Origin: Apostichopus californicus
Taxonomy: Eukaryota; Echinodermata; Holothuroidea; Aspidochirotida; Stichopodidae
NCBI GenBank assembly: GCA_020650975.1
Contig: JAIPMN010003042.1
Coordinates: forward strand, 1-21,027
Direction of reading: 5' to 3'
Length of the DNA stretch: 21,027 nucleotides
Shown: positions 18,649 to 21,027 of the stretch, in pieces
How positions within the stretch are numbered: position 1 is the first letter of the stretch
Layout: each line of letters opens with the position of its first letter
Notes under the pieces: generated by a model
Databases searched by the model: none
Seen by the model: the letters and a program-made list of their open reading frames with translations, nothing else
Told to the model about the DNA's origin: nothing
Made by a program: the position numbers and the translations under genes

Positions 18649-18684
18649 TGAGGGTATTTAAAGTGAAAGTACAATGTATAAAAG
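18602..18684 (+). promoter_or_regulatory. Candidate core promoter B (TGACGTA, CCAAT, TATAAAAG)
   Basis: TGACGTA is at 18602-18608, CCAAT at 18622-18626 and a strong TATA box TATAAAAG at 18677-18684, about 50 bp after CCAAT as in copy A. A start near 18710 would be expected. The following 100-150 bases are richer in CpG (for example 18770-18850), as in a 5' UTR exon. Confidence 0.4.
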
Positions 18685-20390
18685 CTCAATCGCAAATGAT
18701 AATTTATGAGAATTTTCGAAACGGATAGGTAAAAAAGAGTGATTCGGAGTTTTATTTTCGATGAAGTTGCGTATCGAAGATTTAGGACGTGATCTTTGCG
18801 ACCTCACCCTCTCTTTTCCGGCGTTTTGAAAGCCGACGTTAAGTCCGAACTAGAGCTGGTAACACTGTAGGTTTAAAGGTCGAGGGATAAATGTGCATAA
18901 TGTTTGTGGTTAAATTCACCCCTCTCGGTTAATTATCCCTTAGCATGTTATAGGTTAAACTGCTGAGATTAGCCCAGACTACATTAGTTTGACATAGGCC
19001 TTTCTTTAGAAAATAACGGTCGGATTTTAGGAGAAAGTATGGCAGCAAAGCAATTCTGCATTGCAGTTTAAAAGGCTATGGGTTTTGAATTTATTTGCAT
19101 TTGCAATGTTACACTGGTATCTTAAAGGAACTGGAGGCTACCGTGTTTAGGATAGCCTTACGTTAGGTTGTCCAAAGCCAAGAGTGGGCAACAGAAATGA
19201 CACCGCCTGACCTTAATACGGTTTCTGGACAGTCAGTGTATTGGAGCCTATATAACCTCCATTTTAGGTGGAATATCACCCCACACCGCTCACATAGCAG
19301 TTGGCTTCAACGACCCCGGGGCCACACCCTTCTTTGAAATCCTGGTACCCCCTTTTTGGTCGGGTTTGTCTATCTTTTAATTGCATGAGTGCGCAAAACG
19401 AACACTGCACGAACAAATGTCGAGAGAATTTTTTTTTTTCATTATTTTAACTTGAAAGAAAATTTATGAAGATTTAGTGAAACAAAATTACATAATTAAT
19501 CATGGCTTAGATGAAAATCTTCCGGTATATATGCTGTTTAACCGCTTCCTCCCTACCATACAATACAATCTCGCTACACATATAGCGAATGCGGCTTTAT
19601 TTCAATGTTTGTTGCGCAATCGTGACATTCACAAATGACGTCATTTACAATCTTCGTTTCATAAAGTGAAGCATCATACAGTGATGCTGCACGCGAGCAT
19701 GCGTACTAGCCGTCTTGTAGTCATAGGTTACAATCGTGGGATCCATTTAGACGGACGCGAACGTGACTGGACTCGTATATGAATGCATGTAAAACTTCAT
19801 CTCTGTGTAAATTCGTTAGGAAAGGATGTAATCAACAACAGCGGTGATCGTTTATATTAAATATGGGGTGAATCATTAACTAGTATAGATACACCCACTC
19901 TTCACTCAGTGAAAAGTTTCGCTTTGGTTCATTCATTTTACAATTCGATTAAAAGAAGAGACAGTTATGCATAATGCTTAATTCTTAACACTATATCAAC
20001 CCAAAAGGCTGGTCAGTTCATCAACAGGAAGTTAATCATTAAACTGTGTCGAAGATAGCAGTACCAGTCACTGATATCACAGAATGGACTTTGTCCCTCT
20101 ACTTACGTACATAATTCTATGAAAAGTCCCGTCGCTTGCATTTTCGCCTTTACACGGTAAAAAAACAAATACAATCTTCATTATATTGATATACAGGACT
20201 TATCAAAAACAAAAAAAAATTCAGGGCAAATCTGAGCCAAGCCATTTCTATGCAGAACATTGCATCAGTGAGAATCACCCTGTTTATTGGTTATTTGCAA
20301 TATTGTTATAAATTCAAGTCTTGTGTTGTGTTCAGCCAATATAATTGGAATACTGATTTCTATCCTTATTTCTCAATTAATATTTTTCGT
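18685..20390. other. Intergenic or 5' intron sequence before PPPY gene
   Basis: No coding exon was recognised. If promoters A or B serve the downstream gene, most of this would be its first intron. It contains a CpG-richer patch (18770-18850) that could be an untranslated exon and a CCCCGGGGCC patch at 19314-19323. No RNA gene or mobile element was recognised. Confidence 0.4.
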
Positions 20391-20440
20391 ATTTGAGTTG
20401 TTTCTATTATTTTACTGGGTTTTCAAAGAGACTAGTCAGC

Positions 20441-20627
20441 ATGGCAGAGATTAAACCAGGTGATCCAGAGAATACTGCGTCCGCTGAACCCCCGCCGTAC
20501 AGTCCACCAACTGCCATGCCACCTGCCATGCCACCTGCCATGCCGACTGCCATGCCTACTGCCGCACCTTATCCGCCTCCTAATAGTACGTTTGCCTATC
20601 CACCGCCGTCTCAACCAGGTTTTTCTC
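20441..20627 (+). CDS. First coding exon of a PPPY-rich, BRI3/LITAF-like gene (partial)
   Basis: ATG at 20441 opens 62 codons plus one base, ending at a consensus donor GTAAGT (20628). The peptide starts MAEIKPGDPENTASAEPPPY, with PPPY at residues 17-20 for WW-domain binding. It continues with a Pro/Ala/Met tract of TAMP/PAMP units (24-40) and further YPPP segments. The proline/tyrosine-rich composition, the early PPxY motif and the phase-1 end all match coding exon 1 of the BRI3 homologue at 13469. I infer a tandem relative whose cysteine and membrane exon lies past the window. Many unrelated proteins have such N-termini, so the family is not proven. Possible acceptors lie just before the ATG (…TTTTCAAAG or …AGTCAG). 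Confidence 0.7.
20512..20562 (+). repeat. Coding 12-bp minisatellite (GCCATGCC[A/G/T]CCT-type)
   Basis: Four to five near-identical 12-bp units (GCCATGCCACCT, twice exact, then ACTGCCATGCC variants) encode the repeated A-M-P-P/A-M-P-T tetrapeptide of the PPPY exon. Unit number is likely to vary between alleles and would change protein length by four residues per unit. Confidence 0.85.
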
Positions 20628-20717
20628 GTAAGTAGATATACAGATGTATATGTCGACCACTATATGTATTTTTAATGGAGTAGTATAGCTAGCACAAATG
20701 TATGACCTGATGGTGGA

Positions 20718-20737
20718 GGGGGGGGGGTAAGGGGCAT
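20718..20737 (+). repeat. G-rich tract (G10 then GGGG)
   Basis: A run of 10 G followed by TAAGGGG, shortly after the donor of the PPPY exon, in the presumed intron. Potential G-quadruplex; otherwise no annotation for 20738-21027. Confidence 0.6.
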
Positions 20738-21027
20738 TGGTGTGCCATTCTCTTTTATCGCTAAGTTAGAAAAAATTATCAGTTTGAGGTTTTTATTGCA
20801 AAGATATTCGATAGACAAACTGATAATCAGTTGAATGCATTCATAGCGTGCGTCGTCGTGTGAGGTGAAATGGAAGTTCTATATATTCTTTTACATCTAA
20901 ATATGAAAACTTGGGACATTTGATTTGAAACGGGAACATGTTAGACTAACAATTGCCTTGTTCACTTGACAAGGTACAATGTATATAATTCCACCTAGAA
21001 TGTTCGAAGGTTGTTTGGGTTTGTAGG

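Noticed and set aside
1..21027. CRISPR arrays, bacterial operons, phage genes, defence systems
   Set aside because: Searched for by eye and not found; the sequence is clearly animal nuclear DNA with spliced genes.

Overview
This is a window of an animal nuclear genome. Genes are split by introns with GT..AG borders, non-coding DNA is AT-rich, and there are decayed retroelement and MITE-like repeats, long microsatellites and poly-G/poly-C runs. Nothing bacterial or phage-like was seen. The gene content (MRPL12 and BRI3 homologues) fits a bilaterian. Frequent short palindromes of the TAGGCCTA/GCCTAGGC kind and the CR1/L2-like retroelement make me lean to a marine deuterostome invertebrate, perhaps an echinoderm, but that is a weak inference.

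Layout. (1) 196-1560, minus strand: a decayed 5'-truncated non-LTR retrotransposon with broken reverse transcriptase and a simple-repeat 3' tail. (2) 1560-4115: no gene seen; a 16-bp palindrome, a poly-G tract and a ~505-bp (TCTA/TCTG)n microsatellite. (3) 4200-11753, minus strand: the mitochondrial ribosomal protein L12 gene (MRPL12, bL12m). I reconstructed it as five coding exons with consistent splice sites and phases, giving 193 codons plus stop. Its introns hold a MITE bounded by TTAA, a three-copy degenerate repeat and a second MITE-like element. (4) 11754-13411: the divergent intergenic region between MRPL12 and the next gene. (5) 13469-14810, plus strand: a complete two-coding-exon BRI3 (brain protein I3) homologue of 124 aa, with 3' UTR and AATAAA signal. 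(6) 15000-20400: mostly non-coding, with a 118-bp tandem duplication, a second inverted copy of the TTAA MITE, and a ~191-bp direct duplication carrying CRE-, CCAAT- and TATA-like motifs. (7) 20441-20627, plus strand: the first coding exon of a second gene rich in proline and carrying PPPY. It ends in the same splice phase as BRI3 exon 1, so it is probably a tandem relative whose remaining exons lie beyond the window.

How they fit together. MRPL12 encodes the stalk protein of the mitochondrial large ribosomal subunit. The BRI3-type proteins are small tail-anchored or membrane-inserted LITAF-like proteins with PPxY motifs for WW-domain ubiquitin ligases. There is no evidence that the two act together; they are simply head-to-head neighbours that may share a promoter region. 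I did not find a convincing new biological system. The main results are the multi-exon genes, which single-ORF scanning misses, the mobile-element families, and the duplicated promoter-like block.
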